DNA of 51,960 nucleotides from Oscillospiraceae bacterium (lineage in GTDB: Bacteria > Bacillota > Clostridia > Oscillospirales > QAMX01), in contig SVLY01000015.1 of NCBI GenBank assembly GCA_015067715.1, forward strand, positions 1-51,960. The letters are read 5' to 3'. Both the position numbers and the translations under genes were made by a program. The notes beneath the pieces are model-generated. The model was given only the letters and a program-made list of their open reading frames with translations, had not been told where the DNA came from and ran no database searches. Shown here in pieces: positions 31,659-39,652 of this stretch; positions within the stretch are counted from its first letter, which is position 1; each line of letters begins with the position of its first letter.

Positions 31659-32969
31659 TCATTGGATATCTGCGGAATTAATAAAGTAAACGGACATTGA
31701 GATATACTCGCCTTTTTCGTCGTCATAGAGGTTTTCATCTCTGTAGACCGTTAGCTCCACCATATCGCCAACGCTGTGGCGGCCTTTCAGGCTCTCGTAG
31801 ATCAGCACGTCTGTGAGCCTGACCCCATCCAGCTCGGTTATAACATCCCCCGCTCTGAGCCCCATGGCGTAGGAGTGGGAGTTTTGGGCAACCTCCGTCA
31901 CCGCAAGCCCCTCGGGAAGTCCGTAGGCCTCGGCAATACGCTCCTCCACAAAATAGGCGCTTATGCCAAGACTGGGCACGGGATCCGTCCTGCCGGAGGA
32001 GACGGTGTTCACTATTTTTTCGATTATGCCCTTGGCGGTGTTCATGGGCACGGCAAAGCCAAAGCCGGAATAATCTTCACCGAAGGAACAGGTTATTATG
32101 CCCACTATCTGGCCGTATTTGTTGATAAGCGGCCCTCCCGCAAAGCCTTCGGCAACGGTTATGTCGCTCTGCATCAGCGCCAGCACCCCGTCTCCCCGGA
32201 CGATATTCCGGTTTATTGCAGAGACGATGCCGGAGGTGGTCGTACCCATAAGGGCAAGGTCGTAGGGCGTGCCGATGGCAACCACCCTGTCGCCAACGCG
32301 AACGGCGTCGGAATTTCCGAAGACGGCGGCGTCAAGCCCCGTGGCATCTGCCTTGATAACGGCAATGTCCGAGGAGAGATCCATGCCCACAAGGCTGGCC
32401 TCGTATCTGCCCCCGTCCCGGGTGCAGACGATCACCGAGTTCACCCAGCGCAAAGGCTCCGCCGAGGTGACGATGAACCCGTCCTCGGTCATGACCACAC
32501 CGGAAACCACGGAATAGCCGTTCATGCCGGAGACCATTACCGCCACCACAGAGGGATTCACCTGCTCTGCGATAACGTCCACGGTGAGCTCCCCCGGGTT
32601 TTCCACGGGGGTGACGGACATGGGCGGATCGCTGAGGTCAAGGTCAAGACCCTCGTCCGTGACCACCGGAACGTTGGAGCCGGCGGTCTTGAAGGGGTCT
32701 TCGGCAGTATCTCCGAAGACAAAGGAAAACTTGCCGTCGTGGCTTACCAGCATGCCCCGGGAGACCACCACGAGACAAAGGGTTATGATGACCAAAAGCG
32801 CAGAGGCCACAATGGCCAGCACGGTTATGTCGTATCCGTTTCCGGAGGAAGCGGTGTTTTCACCCTCTGAGCCCTTTTTCCCGGATTGGGGACGGGCCGT
32901 GCCGAAAACAAGCTTTTCGTAGTCCGGTTTGGTGGGAAGATTTTTATCGTTTTCGAAATGTTCGCTCAT
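31659..32969 (-). CDS. Membrane-anchored HtrA-like protein with lost catalytic residues (pseudoprotease)
   Basis: A 436-residue S1C/HtrA-family protein: cytoplasmic N-terminus of about 47 residues, one membrane helix (about 48-70), a trypsin-like domain (about 130-300) and a PDZ domain (about 315-400). Two of the three catalytic residues are changed. The usual VTNAHVV is VTSAEPL (His replaced by Glu171), and the usual GNSGGP is GFAGGP (Ser replaced by Ala277). The Asp in SSDIAVIKAD (Asp201) remains. The DNA is clean and the frame intact, so this is a maintained non-protease rather than decay. Its gene overlaps the kinase gene by 4 nt (ATGA). It probably binds extracytoplasmic peptide ends or unfolded segments and tunes the kinase; that role is inference. 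Confidence 0.9.
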   Translation of the reverse strand: MSEHFENDKNLPTKPDYEKLVFGTARPQSGKKGSEGENTASSGNGYDITVLAIVASALLVIITLCLVVVSRGMLVSHDGKFSFVFGDTAEDPFKTAGSNVPVVTDEGLDLDLSDPPMSVTPVENPGELTVDVIAEQVNPSVVAVMVSGMNGYSVVSGVVMTEDGFIVTSAEPLRWVNSVIVCTRDGGRYEASLVGMDLSSDIAVIKADATGLDAAVFGNSDAVRVGDRVVAIGTPYDLALMGTTTSGIVSAINRNIVRGDGVLALMQSDITVAEGFAGGPLINKYGQIVGIITCSFGEDYSGFGFAVPMNTAKGIIEKIVNTVSSGRTDPVPSLGISAYFVEERIAEAYGLPEGLAVTEVAQNSHSYAMGLRAGDVITELDGVRLTDVLIYESLKGRHSVGDMVELTVYRDENLYDDEKGEYISMSVYFINSADIQ

Positions 32970-34426
32970 TGGTATCCCCCTAATTTCTTCTGCTCCGCCG
33001 CCTCGGGGGGTGCGGTGGGTTCAAGGGTGAAGGTAAACCTTACCCAGTTTCCGTAGCTGCTTTCGGCGGCGATCTGCTGGTGAAGGTTTTTGAGAATGGA
33101 TTTCACAAGGTACAGCCCAAGGCCGGTGCTCTTTTTGTCAAGCCCACGTGAGCGGTCCGCTTTGTAAAAACGGTCGAAGACGTAGGGTATATCCTCCTGG
33201 CGGATGCCCTCGCCGGTGTTGAACACCGTAACGAAGACCTTTTCCTCGAAGCGCTCAACGGTAACTGCCAGATGTCCCCCGTCCCGGTTGTATTTTATGG
33301 CGTTGTCTATCAGATTTGAAACGACCTGGGTGAGCCCGTCCCGGTCGCCCAGAACAAATACCCTGTCCTCGGCGTAGTCCACCTGGACCTCAAGTCCACG
33401 GTCCTCAATGGCCTGTTCTGCGCCCACGAGAACGGAGCTTATTATGGAGCATATGTCCACGGGGCCAAGGTTCAGATCCTTTGCGCCGGACTGCATTCGG
33501 GTGGCAAGCAAAAGCTTTGTTACAAGGCGGGAAAGCCTGTGGACCTCTTCTGAGACGATGCTGAGATAGTGGTCCTGGCGGTCCTTGGGAATGGTGCCGT
33601 CCAGAATACCGTCCACAAAGCCCGCGATGGAGGTCATGGGGGTCTTAAGCTCGTGGGAGACGTTTGCAACGAACTCGCTTCTTATCTTTTCAAGCTCCTC
33701 CATGGACTCTGCCATGTGGTTAAAGGCCACCGCAAGGTCTGTGATCTCGTTGTTGCCCCGAACCTTTACTCTGGTGGAATAGTCTCCACGGGCCATTTTT
33801 TTTGCCGCTGTCGCCATGGATTTCAAAGGCTCGGTAAGACGCTGGGAGATAAAATAGACCATGGTAAAGCTGAGCATCAGCACAAAGACCGTGATATAGA
33901 TAACGGTCTTTGCAAAGGAGGAAAACAGCATGGGTATATTGTCCGGCAGGGCGGAGATGATAACGGCGGCGCGGATGTTTCCGGCGCTGTCGTAGACGGG
34001 CATACCAAAGCTGAGGAGCTTGTTTTCAAACCAGCCCCCAAGAGTACCGATGTCCTTCAGCTGCTGGCCATCGGCAAGCTTACGGGTGATCTCTTCGGGG
34101 AGCACTCCACAGTTTTTCTCCACCCCTCCGGGATTTACGGACAACAGCACGTTTCCTTCCGTGTCCACGATCATGGTCTGGGTGTTTTTCAGCTCGGACT
34201 GCGCCGTGAGCACGTCGCCCAGCGCTGTCGTGTCCAGCCTGTAGGACTCGGTGAGCCATGTGAGCGCCATGTAGGAAACGCTGAGACAGTCGTATTCAAG
34301 GCTTTTGAACTGCTCGTTGGAGGAATAGATATAAAGCTGCCCCAAAAGCAGGGATATGAAAACGGCGATGCTGATGATCGTCGTCAGCGCGGTTATGAGA
34401 AAGTTTCGCAAAGCAAGTCTGCTCAC
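32966..34426 (-). CDS. Membrane sensor histidine kinase (PhoR-like, HAMP-HisKA-HATPase)
   Basis: 486 residues with a first membrane helix (about 10-32), an extracytoplasmic domain of about 135 residues, a second helix (about 168-192), HAMP, the HisKA phospho-acceptor in NVSHELKTPMTSIAGF, and an ATPase with VVSNLIDNAIKYN, VFDRFYKADRS and STGLGLYLVKSIL. There is no PAS domain between HAMP and HisKA, unlike WalK. The start is GTG at 34426, with AAAGGAGG 12 nt upstream. Gene order regulator, kinase, HtrA-like protein recalls part of the WalRK locus but lacks the yycH/yycI genes. Signal unknown; cell envelope stress or phosphate are typical for this architecture. Confidence 0.92.
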   Translation of the reverse strand: MSRLALRNFLITALTTIISIAVFISLLLGQLYIYSSNEQFKSLEYDCLSVSYMALTWLTESYRLDTTALGDVLTAQSELKNTQTMIVDTEGNVLLSVNPGGVEKNCGVLPEEITRKLADGQQLKDIGTLGGWFENKLLSFGMPVYDSAGNIRAAVIISALPDNIPMLFSSFAKTVIYITVFVLMLSFTMVYFISQRLTEPLKSMATAAKKMARGDYSTRVKVRGNNEITDLAVAFNHMAESMEELEKIRSEFVANVSHELKTPMTSIAGFVDGILDGTIPKDRQDHYLSIVSEEVHRLSRLVTKLLLATRMQSGAKDLNLGPVDICSIISSVLVGAEQAIEDRGLEVQVDYAEDRVFVLGDRDGLTQVVSNLIDNAIKYNRDGGHLAVTVERFEEKVFVTVFNTGEGIRQEDIPYVFDRFYKADRSRGLDKKSTGLGLYLVKSILKNLHQQIAAESSYGNWVRFTFTLEPTAPPEAAEQKKLGGYQ

Positions 34427-34472
34427 GGGCTTATCCGTCCTCCTTTCAAAAAGGCTTCAGGGGCAAAAAAAC

Positions 34473-35168
34473 TCAGCCCTTTACCTCGAATTTATAGCCA
34501 ACTCCCCAAACGGTCTTCAGCGCCCACTTTTCGCTTACGTTTTTCAGCTTTTCCCGGAGGCGCTTTACGTGGACGTCAACGGTGCGGGTGTCTCCGAAAT
34601 ATTCAAAGCCCCATACCTGGTCCAGAAGCTGGTCGCGGGTGTAGACACGGTTGGAGTTTTTTGCCAGGAAGAAGAGCAGCTCTATCTCCTTTGGGGGGAT
34701 GTCCATGGACTCGCCGTCCACGGTGAGCTGGTAGGACTCCATGTTTATAACCAGCTTGTCCATTATTATGCACTTGTCGTTGTCGTTTGCGGGCTCCGGG
34801 GGCAGATAGCGGCGGAGCACGGCGTTAACTCTGGCGATGACCTCAGTCATCTCAAAAGGCTTGACGATATAATCGTCGGCGCCGAGCTCAAGGCCGGTGA
34901 CCTTGTCTGCGGTCTCGCCCCGGGCGGTGAGCATGATAACGGGCACCGTGGACTCCTTGCGGATGCTGTGGCAGACCTCCCAACCGTCCAGACCGGGCAT
35001 CATAATATCCAGCAGCACGATATCGGGCTTTGTAACGCGGAATTTGACAAGCGCCTCGCCGCCGTTTGAGGCAGTCTCTACCTCAAAGCCCTCCTTGGTC
35101 ATGTAGAGCCGCAAAAGCTCCAGTATATTTGCATCGTCCTCAGCAATGAGCATTTTTCTGTTTGCCAT
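34473..35168 (-). CDS. OmpR/PhoB-family response regulator
   Basis: 231 residues. The receiver domain has the acidic pair in LIAEDDANILE, phospho-acceptor Asp54 in DIVLLDIMMPGLDGW, and the Thr and Lys of VIMLTARG and DDYIVKPF. The C-terminal winged helix shows EIELLFFLAKNSNRVYTRDQ and TVDVHVKRLREKL. AAGGAGGA (complement of 35177-35184) is well placed before the ATG. It is the first gene of the regulator-kinase-HtrA-like set. Confidence 0.95.
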   Translation of the reverse strand: MANRKMLIAEDDANILELLRLYMTKEGFEVETASNGGEALVKFRVTKPDIVLLDIMMPGLDGWEVCHSIRKESTVPVIMLTARGETADKVTGLELGADDYIVKPFEMTEVIARVNAVLRRYLPPEPANDNDKCIIMDKLVINMESYQLTVDGESMDIPPKEIELLFFLAKNSNRVYTRDQLLDQVWGFEYFGDTRTVDVHVKRLREKLKNVSEKWALKTVWGVGYKFEVKG

Positions 35169-35214
35169 AGGAACAATCCTCCTTAATTCATGTAGTTTGG
35201 GTTATCACACTATG

Positions 35215-35220
35215 ATTATA
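35215..35220 (-). promoter_or_regulatory. -10 box upstream of the PhoB-type regulator
   Basis: On the minus strand TATAAT lies about 47 nt before the ATG at 35168. No good -35 hexamer is visible at 17 bp, which may mean activator dependence, for example autoregulation. Confidence 0.55.
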
Positions 35221-35253
35221 AACTTCCGGAAAGGAATAATCCTAAACTTATTG

Positions 35254-35457
35254 TTAAGAATTCTTATCCGGAGATGAAATTTGTCTTTTAACCGACCTTA
35301 CGGCGCTTTCTGCCTTGCGCCGGGGAAGAATGACCTCTCTTCCGCAGCCCTCGCACCTTAGCCTGAGATCCATTCCCAGCCTTACCACAGTCCAGCGCTT
35401 TGAGCCGCAGGGGTGTTCTTTTTTCATTTCAAGGATATCGCCGATCTGAATATCCAT
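35254..35457 (-). CDS. DUF951 family protein
   Basis: A 67-residue basic protein. The start is the ATG at 35457, after AAGGAG; this gives the N-terminus MDIQIGDILEMKKEHPCG that is standard for the family, and an in-frame upstream start (35520) would add a non-conserved tail. It has CGSKRW and CEGCGREVILPR, a possible zinc ribbon, and the family fold is a small SH3-like barrel. The family is common in Firmicutes and its function is unknown. Its start faces a plus-strand gene across a 90-bp divergent gap. Confidence 0.9.
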   Translation of the reverse strand: MDIQIGDILEMKKEHPCGSKRWTVVRLGMDLRLRCEGCGREVILPRRKAESAVRSVKRQISSPDKNS

Positions 35458-35547
35458 AATATAACTCCTTATCAACGGGGTAAAAAAGCTCACCGAAAGC
35501 AAACAATAGCCTTGCAGCATAATTATAAGCGAGGTGAAAACGAAAAC

Positions 35548-35853
35548 ATGATAACTTCGATGACCGCCGGATTTGACTCTGCGGATACGGCGGACACAGC
35601 CCTTGGGCGGCTTTCCCGCTCACATATCCCCCACATCCGGGCCAGAGTTGAGAAAAGAGAGCTTTACGATCCGGGAGATATGCGTCCGGGCACACACAAA
35701 ACTCTTTTCGAAAGAGACAGAAAGAACCCCGACCCCCTTCCCTCAAGATGGGAGCTGAAGCTGGAAGCAGAAAGCCGTAACTGCGCCGAGATCCACGGGC
35801 TTCTGGCCAACAGCGGAGCCTATGATATCCGCACGGAGGAGCTTAAAGACTAA
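35548..35853 (+). CDS. Small conserved-looking protein of unknown function (101 aa)
   Basis: An acidic/basic mixed 101-residue protein. The N-terminal segment TAGFDSADTADTALGRLSRSHI has the look of a small alpha/beta stress-type domain (YflT/general stress-like), followed by a charged, Pro-containing tail. GAGGTG lies 11 nt before the ATG at 35548. It ends 4 nt inside the convergent hydrolase gene. I do not recognise a family with confidence. Confidence 0.6.
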   Translation: MITSMTAGFDSADTADTALGRLSRSHIPHIRARVEKRELYDPGDMRPGTHKTLFERDRKNPDPLPSRWELKLEAESRNCAEIHGLLANSGAYDIRTEELKD

Positions 35854-36611
35854 AGCTCAAACACAGCCCCGTCGAAGGCAAGGGCAGATGCAAAGGGAAG
35901 CTTTTTCTGCATCAGCTCAAATTTTCCTTCGTTTCTCCGTGGAGAGAAATGGTTGACTATCAAAAGCCTGGTGTCCAGCACGGAGAGGATCTCCGCAGAA
36001 ACGTCGAGGTCGTTGTGGGCGGCCTCCACCACAACCGCGTCCCAGCTTTCGGCGGCGGCGTGGGCAATGAATTCCGTCATGCTCGTTGAAATATCCCCGG
36101 AAAAGAGTATCCGCTTTTCTCCGGCGGTTATGGCCAGAGAGTATGACGGTCTGTCTTTCAGATGGTCCGAGGGACGCGCCTCCACAGAAAAGCCCTCTTC
36201 GGAAAATATCTCCCCCGGGGCATAGGCGCTGATAAGCGCCGGACGGTGGATGCCTCCGCCCACGACCTTGATCCAGGCAAGCATGGCCTCAACTCCGGCC
36301 TGCTCAGGCAGGAAAAACCGGGGCGTTGGCTCGTTCCGGCGAAAATAGTTCATATAGTCTCCAAACTCCAGAAGGCCGTTTGCGTGGTCACCGTGCATAT
36401 GGGTGACAAAACAGGCAGAGATATACTGAGGGTCAATGCCCTCGCGCACGCAAAGGGCAACAACAGGCGCTCCGGCGTCGATCATATACCTTTTTTCGCC
36501 CACCTCTACCAGACTGCAGGAACAGAATCTGTCCTTTTCCGGCAGACCGTGGCTTGTTCCCAAAAAACGAATGCAGACCTTTTCCACGAAGCTTCCGCCC
36601 TCCTCTTTCAC
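35850..36611 (-). CDS. MBL-fold metallohydrolase (RNase Z-like)
   Basis: About 253 residues with the metallo-beta-lactamase metal motif THMHGDHANG, a second metal ligand in LFSGDIS and a His in AAHND/VNHFSP near the end. It starts FLGTSHGLPEKDRFCSC, the style of RNase Z-like and phosphodiesterase-like members. Two starts are possible: GTG at 36611 (AGGAAG 8 nt upstream) or GTG at 36587 (GGAGG 11 nt upstream). It does not match YycJ/WalJ, although it lies near a two-component/HtrA set. Substrate unknown: RNA 3' ends, cyclic nucleotides or small phosphodiesters. Confidence 0.85.
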   Translation of the reverse strand: MKEEGGSFVEKVCIRFLGTSHGLPEKDRFCSCSLVEVGEKRYMIDAGAPVVALCVREGIDPQYISACFVTHMHGDHANGLLEFGDYMNYFRRNEPTPRFFLPEQAGVEAMLAWIKVVGGGIHRPALISAYAPGEIFSEEGFSVEARPSDHLKDRPSYSLAITAGEKRILFSGDISTSMTEFIAHAAAESWDAVVVEAAHNDLDVSAEILSVLDTRLLIVNHFSPRRNEGKFELMQKKLPFASALAFDGAVFEL

Positions 36612-36640
36612 AAGTGTAGCTTCCTTATATATGCAGAATA

Positions 36641-36669
36641 ATTATATCATCCCCGAGCTGATTTTTCAA
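36641..36669 (-). promoter_or_regulatory. Sigma-A promoter of the MBL-fold gene
   Basis: On the minus strand TTGAAA (36664-36669), exactly 17 bp, then TATAAT (36641-36646). Transcription would start near 36634, about 23 nt before the GTG at 36611. Confidence 0.8.
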
Positions 36670-36716
36670 CAGAAAACGCACCCCATTTTTTCTTTCAAAT
36701 ACTCCCCCTCTTCCTC

Positions 36717-36745
36717 TTGAAATTCCCTTCGAAAGCTGATATTAT
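36717..36745 (+). promoter_or_regulatory. Sigma-A promoter of the Gfo/Idh/MocA gene
   Basis: TTGAAA (36717-36722), exactly 17 bp, TATTAT (36740-36745). It is divergent from the minus-strand promoter at 36641-36669, with about 50 bp between the two -35 boxes. Confidence 0.7.
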
Positions 36746-36801
36746 TATAGTAGTGAAGTCTGTATTCACACAAGGTTTGCTTTTCACCGGAGGAAACGTC
36801 T

Positions 36802-37821
36802 ATGAAAAAGTTCAGAGCCGCCGTTATCGGGTGCGGAGTTATCTCCAAAAACCACATCAGCGCACTTCTTGCCAACCCTGACACGGAGCTTGTCTGCGTA
36901 TGCGACATCGACCCCGACAGAGCCCATGCCGTCGCAGAAAAAGCGGGTTGCCGGGCATACACCGACTACGCTGAAATGATAGAAAAAGAAGAACTGGACG
37001 CCGTCCACATCTGCCTCCCCCACTATCTCCACTCCAAAGCCGCTATCTACGCCATGGAGCACGGCCTCTGGGCCCTCACCGAAAAGCCCATGGACGCGTT
37101 TCTTCCCGCCGCAAAGGAAATGGCCCGTGTCTCCGAAAAGACGGGCATGCGCCTTGGGGTCATATTCCAGAACCGCTACAACCCCGGAAGCGTCTTTGCC
37201 CGGGAGCTTATCCAAAGCGGCAGAGCCGGACGGGTGCTCTCCCTTAACGGCACCGTCTGCTGGCACCGGGACGAGGCCTATTACAGCCAGAGATGGCGCG
37301 CAGACTACGAGACCGCCGGCGGCGGCGTGCTCATCAACCAGGCGATACATACCCTTGACCTCATCCGCTGGCTCTCCGGCTCGGAGGTCAGCTTTGTCCG
37401 GGCTTCTGCCTTCCACCACGGCGAGACCACAGCCACCGTTGAGGACACCGCCGAGGGCGTTATCAAATTCACCTCCGGCGCCACCGGTCTTTTCTGGTTC
37501 ACCATCAACGACTCCGTGGACAGAAACGTCACAGTAAGCGTAAAGTGCGAAAACTGCGATATCGAGCTTGTCCGCGACGCCGCCCGCGCCACCTTCCGTG
37601 ACGGCACCGTGCTTGAGAGCGGAAGCGACAACCGCCCCTCCGTCAGCGCAAAGAGCTGTTACGGCAACAGCCACGATATTCAGATAGCTGAGTTCTACTC
37701 CGACCCCACCGGCGAGCTCGTTGCCCAGGGCGTTGCCGAGGCTCTTAAGACACAGGAGCTTCTTGCGGACATTTTCGACTGCGCCGCAAAGACTAATCCC
37801 GCAATTCCCAACATGAGGTAG
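36802..37821 (+). CDS. Gfo/Idh/MocA-family NAD(P)-dependent oxidoreductase
   Basis: 339 residues. The Rossmann motif is AVIGCGVISKNH and the family EKP motif is LTEKPMDAFLPAAKE, with the active-site Lys. The C-terminal beta-sheet domain contains GGGVLINQAIHTLDLIRWL with the conserved His. GGAGG lies 8 nt before the ATG. Members act on sugars, inositols or their derivatives; here it sits 10 nt before nadK, so the two are probably cotranscribed. Substrate cannot be told from sequence. Confidence 0.92.
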   Translation: MKKFRAAVIGCGVISKNHISALLANPDTELVCVCDIDPDRAHAVAEKAGCRAYTDYAEMIEKEELDAVHICLPHYLHSKAAIYAMEHGLWALTEKPMDAFLPAAKEMARVSEKTGMRLGVIFQNRYNPGSVFARELIQSGRAGRVLSLNGTVCWHRDEAYYSQRWRADYETAGGGVLINQAIHTLDLIRWLSGSEVSFVRASAFHHGETTATVEDTAEGVIKFTSGATGLFWFTINDSVDRNVTVSVKCENCDIELVRDAARATFRDGTVLESGSDNRPSVSAKSCYGNSHDIQIAEFYSDPTGELVAQGVAEALKTQELLADIFDCAAKTNPAIPNMR

Positions 37822-37831
37822 GTTATTTACC

Positions 37832-38701
37832 ATGCGCTCCAAGATCTCCGTTATACCCAATACCACCAAAAACCTCTCCGGAGAGGATGCAAAAAAGCTT
37901 TTCAGCCTTTTGCTCTCTGCCGGAAGCGTTGCTCTGCCCGAAGAGTCCAGAAGCTTTCTGCCCTATCTCGAGGGGACGGACGCTGTCTTTCTCCCGGAGG
38001 ATAAGCTCTTCGAGGGTGCGGACGTGATCTTCGTCCTGGGGGGCGACGGGTCTGTCATAGACGCCGCACGGCGCACCGCGAAATACGGCATTCCCATGAC
38101 CGGCGTAAACTTTGGCACCGTGGGCTATCTTTCGGAGATAGAAATAGGCGACGTTGAGACTGTCGAACGGGTGCTTTTCGGGTGCTGTCCCATTGAAAAC
38201 CGCGTCATGCTGGACATAGAGATCGAAAACCGCCGCTCCGGCGAGGTGCGCACCTTGACCGCCCTCAACGAGGCGCTTCTCACCAACGGCCCCATAACCA
38301 GACTTATGGACATCGAGCTCATGTGCGACGGAGTCACCGTTGACGTGTGCCGGGCAAACGGTCTCGTCATTGCCACCCCCACGGGCTCAACGGGCTATTC
38401 CATGAGCGCCGGCGGTCCCGTGCTCGATCCGAGGCTGGACTGCCTCTGCATAACTCCGGTTTGCTCCCACCTTTTGCGGAACCGCCCCTTTATTCTCAAC
38501 GGAAGCTCCGAGCTTGAGCTTTCCAATATCCGCTGTGAGGGCAACACCATCTACCTCTCCGCCGACGGACGGGACGTTCTTGAGATAGACTCCTCCACAT
38601 TCCTCCGTGTGAGACGGAGCGAGACCGTCACAAGGCTTATCCGTGCCAAAGAGGACGGGTTTTTGGGTGTACTTAACAGAAAAATGTGGGCGCAAAAATA
38701 G
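37832..38701 (+). CDS. nadK: NAD kinase
   Basis: 289 residues making NADP+ from NAD+ with ATP or polyphosphate. The GGDG motif is in FVLGGDGSVIDAAR, then GVNFGTVGYLSEIE (usually GFLTEI), the ALNEALL segment and the diagnostic TPTGSTGYSMSAGGPV. Length is normal. The ATG at 37832 follows AGGTAGG. The stop codon lies inside the terminator hairpin. The NADP-using NfnAB genes follow under their own promoter, consistent with a local NADP(H) theme. Confidence 0.95.
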   Translation: MRSKISVIPNTTKNLSGEDAKKLFSLLLSAGSVALPEESRSFLPYLEGTDAVFLPEDKLFEGADVIFVLGGDGSVIDAARRTAKYGIPMTGVNFGTVGYLSEIEIGDVETVERVLFGCCPIENRVMLDIEIENRRSGEVRTLTALNEALLTNGPITRLMDIELMCDGVTVDVCRANGLVIATPTGSTGYSMSAGGPVLDPRLDCLCITPVCSHLLRNRPFILNGSSELELSNIRCEGNTIYLSADGRDVLEIDSSTFLRVRRSETVTRLIRAKEDGFLGVLNRKMWAQK

Positions 38702-38713
38702 CGCCCTTTTTTT
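38688..38713 (+). terminator. Terminator overlapping the nadK stop codon
   Basis: GGGCGC (38688-38693) and GCGCCC (38701-38706) form a 6-bp stem followed by seven T. The left arm is coding sequence, and the stop TAG (38699-38701) is in the loop and first base of the right arm. Confidence 0.8.
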
Positions 38714-38738
38714 CGCCTTTCTTTGTATGTTTTTTCGG

Positions 38739-38767
38739 TATACAAAAAGAAAATGCTATGCTATAAT
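38739..38767 (+). promoter_or_regulatory. Promoter of nfnA-nfnB
   Basis: TATAAT (38762-38767) with a modest -35 TATACA (38739-38744) at 17 bp. The leader to the ATG at 38801 is about 30 nt and contains CGGAGG (38789-38794). Confidence 0.65.
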
Positions 38768-38800
38768 AGTACAATCCTGTATTTTTATCGGAGGCTTCCA

Positions 38801-39637
38801 ATGTATAAGATAGTCGAAAAGGAGAGCCTGAATCCCACAGTTACGCGCATGGTGGTTGAGGCACCCCGTATTGCCGCCCATGCCGAACCCGGACAGTTCA
38901 TTATTCTTCGCGCCGCACCCGACGGCGAAAGGATCCCCCTTACCATTGCAGATTACGACCGCACCCGCGGCACCGTTACCATAATTTTCCAGGTCGTCGG
39001 CGCCACCACCATGGTCCTCAACAAGCTTGAGGTCGGCGACTGCATCCCCGACTTTTCCGGCCCTCTCGGCCGCCCCACCCAGACCGAAGGTCTGCGCCGG
39101 GTTGCCGTTGTGGGCGGCGGTGTTGGCTGTGCAATTGCTTACCCCGTTGCAAAAAAGCTCTCTGAAAAGGGTTGTGAGGTCCACAGCATCGTGGGCTTTA
39201 GAAACAAGGATCTGGTCATTCTTGAAAAGGAATTCGAAAGCGCCAGCGCTCTTATGAAAAAGATGAGCGACGACGGCACCTGGGGCGAAAAGGGACTTGT
39301 CACCGACGCTCTCCGCGCCCTTATCGAGGCAGGCAATCAGTATGACGAGGTCATTGCCATCGGACCCCTCATTATGATGAAATTCGTCTGCGCCGTCACC
39401 AGGGAATACGGCATCCACACCGTCGTCTCCATGAACCCCATCATGATCGACGGCACCGGTATGTGCGGCGGCTGCCGTCTCACCGTGGGCGGAAAGACCG
39501 TTTTCGCCTGTGTTGACGGACCCGAGTTCGACGGACATCAGGTGGACTTTGACGAGGCTATGCGCCGCGGCGCAATGTACCGCCCCGTTGAAGCCGAAGC
39601 CAGAGAAAAGACCTGTAATCTTTTCAAGGCAGAGTAA
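38801..39637 (+). CDS. nfnA: NfnA: ferredoxin-NADP transhydrogenase small subunit (FAD/[2Fe-2S])
   Basis: 278 residues, related to dihydroorotate dehydrogenase electron-transfer subunits. The N-terminal FAD-binding barrel has GQFIILRAAPDGERIPLTIAD, the NAD-binding part has VAVVGGGVGCAIAYPVAKKL, and the C-terminal [2Fe-2S] site is in DGTGMCGGCRLTVGG and TVFACVDGPEF. The start is the ATG at 38801 with CGGAGG 6 nt upstream. With NfnB it bifurcates electrons between NADPH and ferredoxin plus NAD, a central redox valve in anaerobes. Length and motifs are normal. Confidence 0.94.
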   Translation: MYKIVEKESLNPTVTRMVVEAPRIAAHAEPGQFIILRAAPDGERIPLTIADYDRTRGTVTIIFQVVGATTMVLNKLEVGDCIPDFSGPLGRPTQTEGLRRVAVVGGGVGCAIAYPVAKKLSEKGCEVHSIVGFRNKDLVILEKEFESASALMKKMSDDGTWGEKGLVTDALRALIEAGNQYDEVIAIGPLIMMKFVCAVTREYGIHTVVSMNPIMIDGTGMCGGCRLTVGGKTVFACVDGPEFDGHQVDFDEAMRRGAMYRPVEAEAREKTCNLFKAE

Positions 39638-39652
39638 GCGGAGGATAAGACC

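Noticed and set aside
31659-36611. A WalRK locus (regulator, kinase, HtrA, MBL protein)
   Set aside because: The kinase has no PAS domain, yycH and yycI are absent, and the MBL-fold protein is not of the YycJ type; the resemblance is only partial.
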